A DNA stretch of 64,000 nucleotides from Rhodococcus sp. (in: high G+C Gram-positive bacteria) (GTDB lineage Bacteria > Actinomycetota > Actinomycetes > Mycobacteriales > Mycobacteriaceae): contig NZ_JAHFVG010000013.1 of assembly GCF_023264675.1 (NCBI RefSeq), positions 62,001 through 126,000 of the forward strand, read 5' to 3'. Within the stretch, counting starts at the first letter, position 1. Every line of letters begins with the position of its first letter. The translations under genes and the position numbers were made by a program. The notes under the pieces were generated by a model. That model did no database searches. It worked only from the letters and a program-made list of their open reading frames with translations, and had not been told where the DNA came from. Shown here one piece after another: positions 64,000-64,000 of this stretch.

Positions 64000-64000
64000 C

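Overview
The window is high-GC actinobacterial chromosome, most likely Rhodococcus or a close relative (Nocardiaceae). The reasons are gene order shared with mycobacteria (comEC-comEA-degV-octT-gpgP-rsfS-nadD, VWA-moxR-proA, then proB-obgE-rpmA-rplU-rne-ndk-DUF4233-folC-valS), heavy use of GTG starts with 1-4 base stop/start overlaps, a fused pcaL gene, and a DUF222/HNH protein. I see no tRNA, rRNA, CRISPR array, prophage or insertion sequence.

Layout. 1-8764 is a conserved leftward housekeeping block: DNA uptake (comEC, comEA), a DegV lipid-binding protein, two enzymes linked to methylglucose lipopolysaccharide (octT, gpgP), rsfS, nadD, a VWA/MoxR pair and proA. 8.9-34.1 kb is an accessory segment between proA and proB. 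It holds an Old Yellow Enzyme, two leftward catabolic operons, a ribokinase-like gene, a LysR regulator, two crcB genes, a RecQ-like helicase, ectoine synthesis genes (ectA fused in frame to ectB, then ectC), a sirtuin and a drug-type exporter. 34.2-47.2 kb returns to the conserved block from proB to valS. 47.2-55.0 kb holds an S9 peptidase, sigF with its anti-sigma factor, malQ, and a DUF222/HNH gene behind a perfect LexA (SOS) box. 55.1-64.0 kb holds a DDN-type oxidoreductase, fdhD and a complete protocatechuate branch of the beta-ketoadipate pathway (pcaIJ leftward, pcaHGBLRF rightward).

The most interesting part is the accessory segment. Two adjacent operons share a 19-base operator core. 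One (21756-23021 class III aminotransferase, FAD/Fe-S oxidase, aldehyde dehydrogenase, GntR/FCD regulator) has a perfect 11+11 palindrome in front of it. The other (ectoine-hydrolase-like M24 protein, aminotransferase, M20 deacylase, probably then an MHS transporter and a 2-hydroxyacid dehydrogenase) has the same core with one degenerate end. Together the enzymes could make up an ectoine or diaminobutyrate degradation route, about 5 kb from genes that make ectoine. This is an inference; only the shared operator and the family assignments are read from sequence.

A second unusual signal is a 33-base hairpin-forming tandem repeat found inside two separate genes of this segment, in opposite orientation, always in frame. 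Its stem carries a paired base change between the two loci, which suggests the structure itself is maintained.
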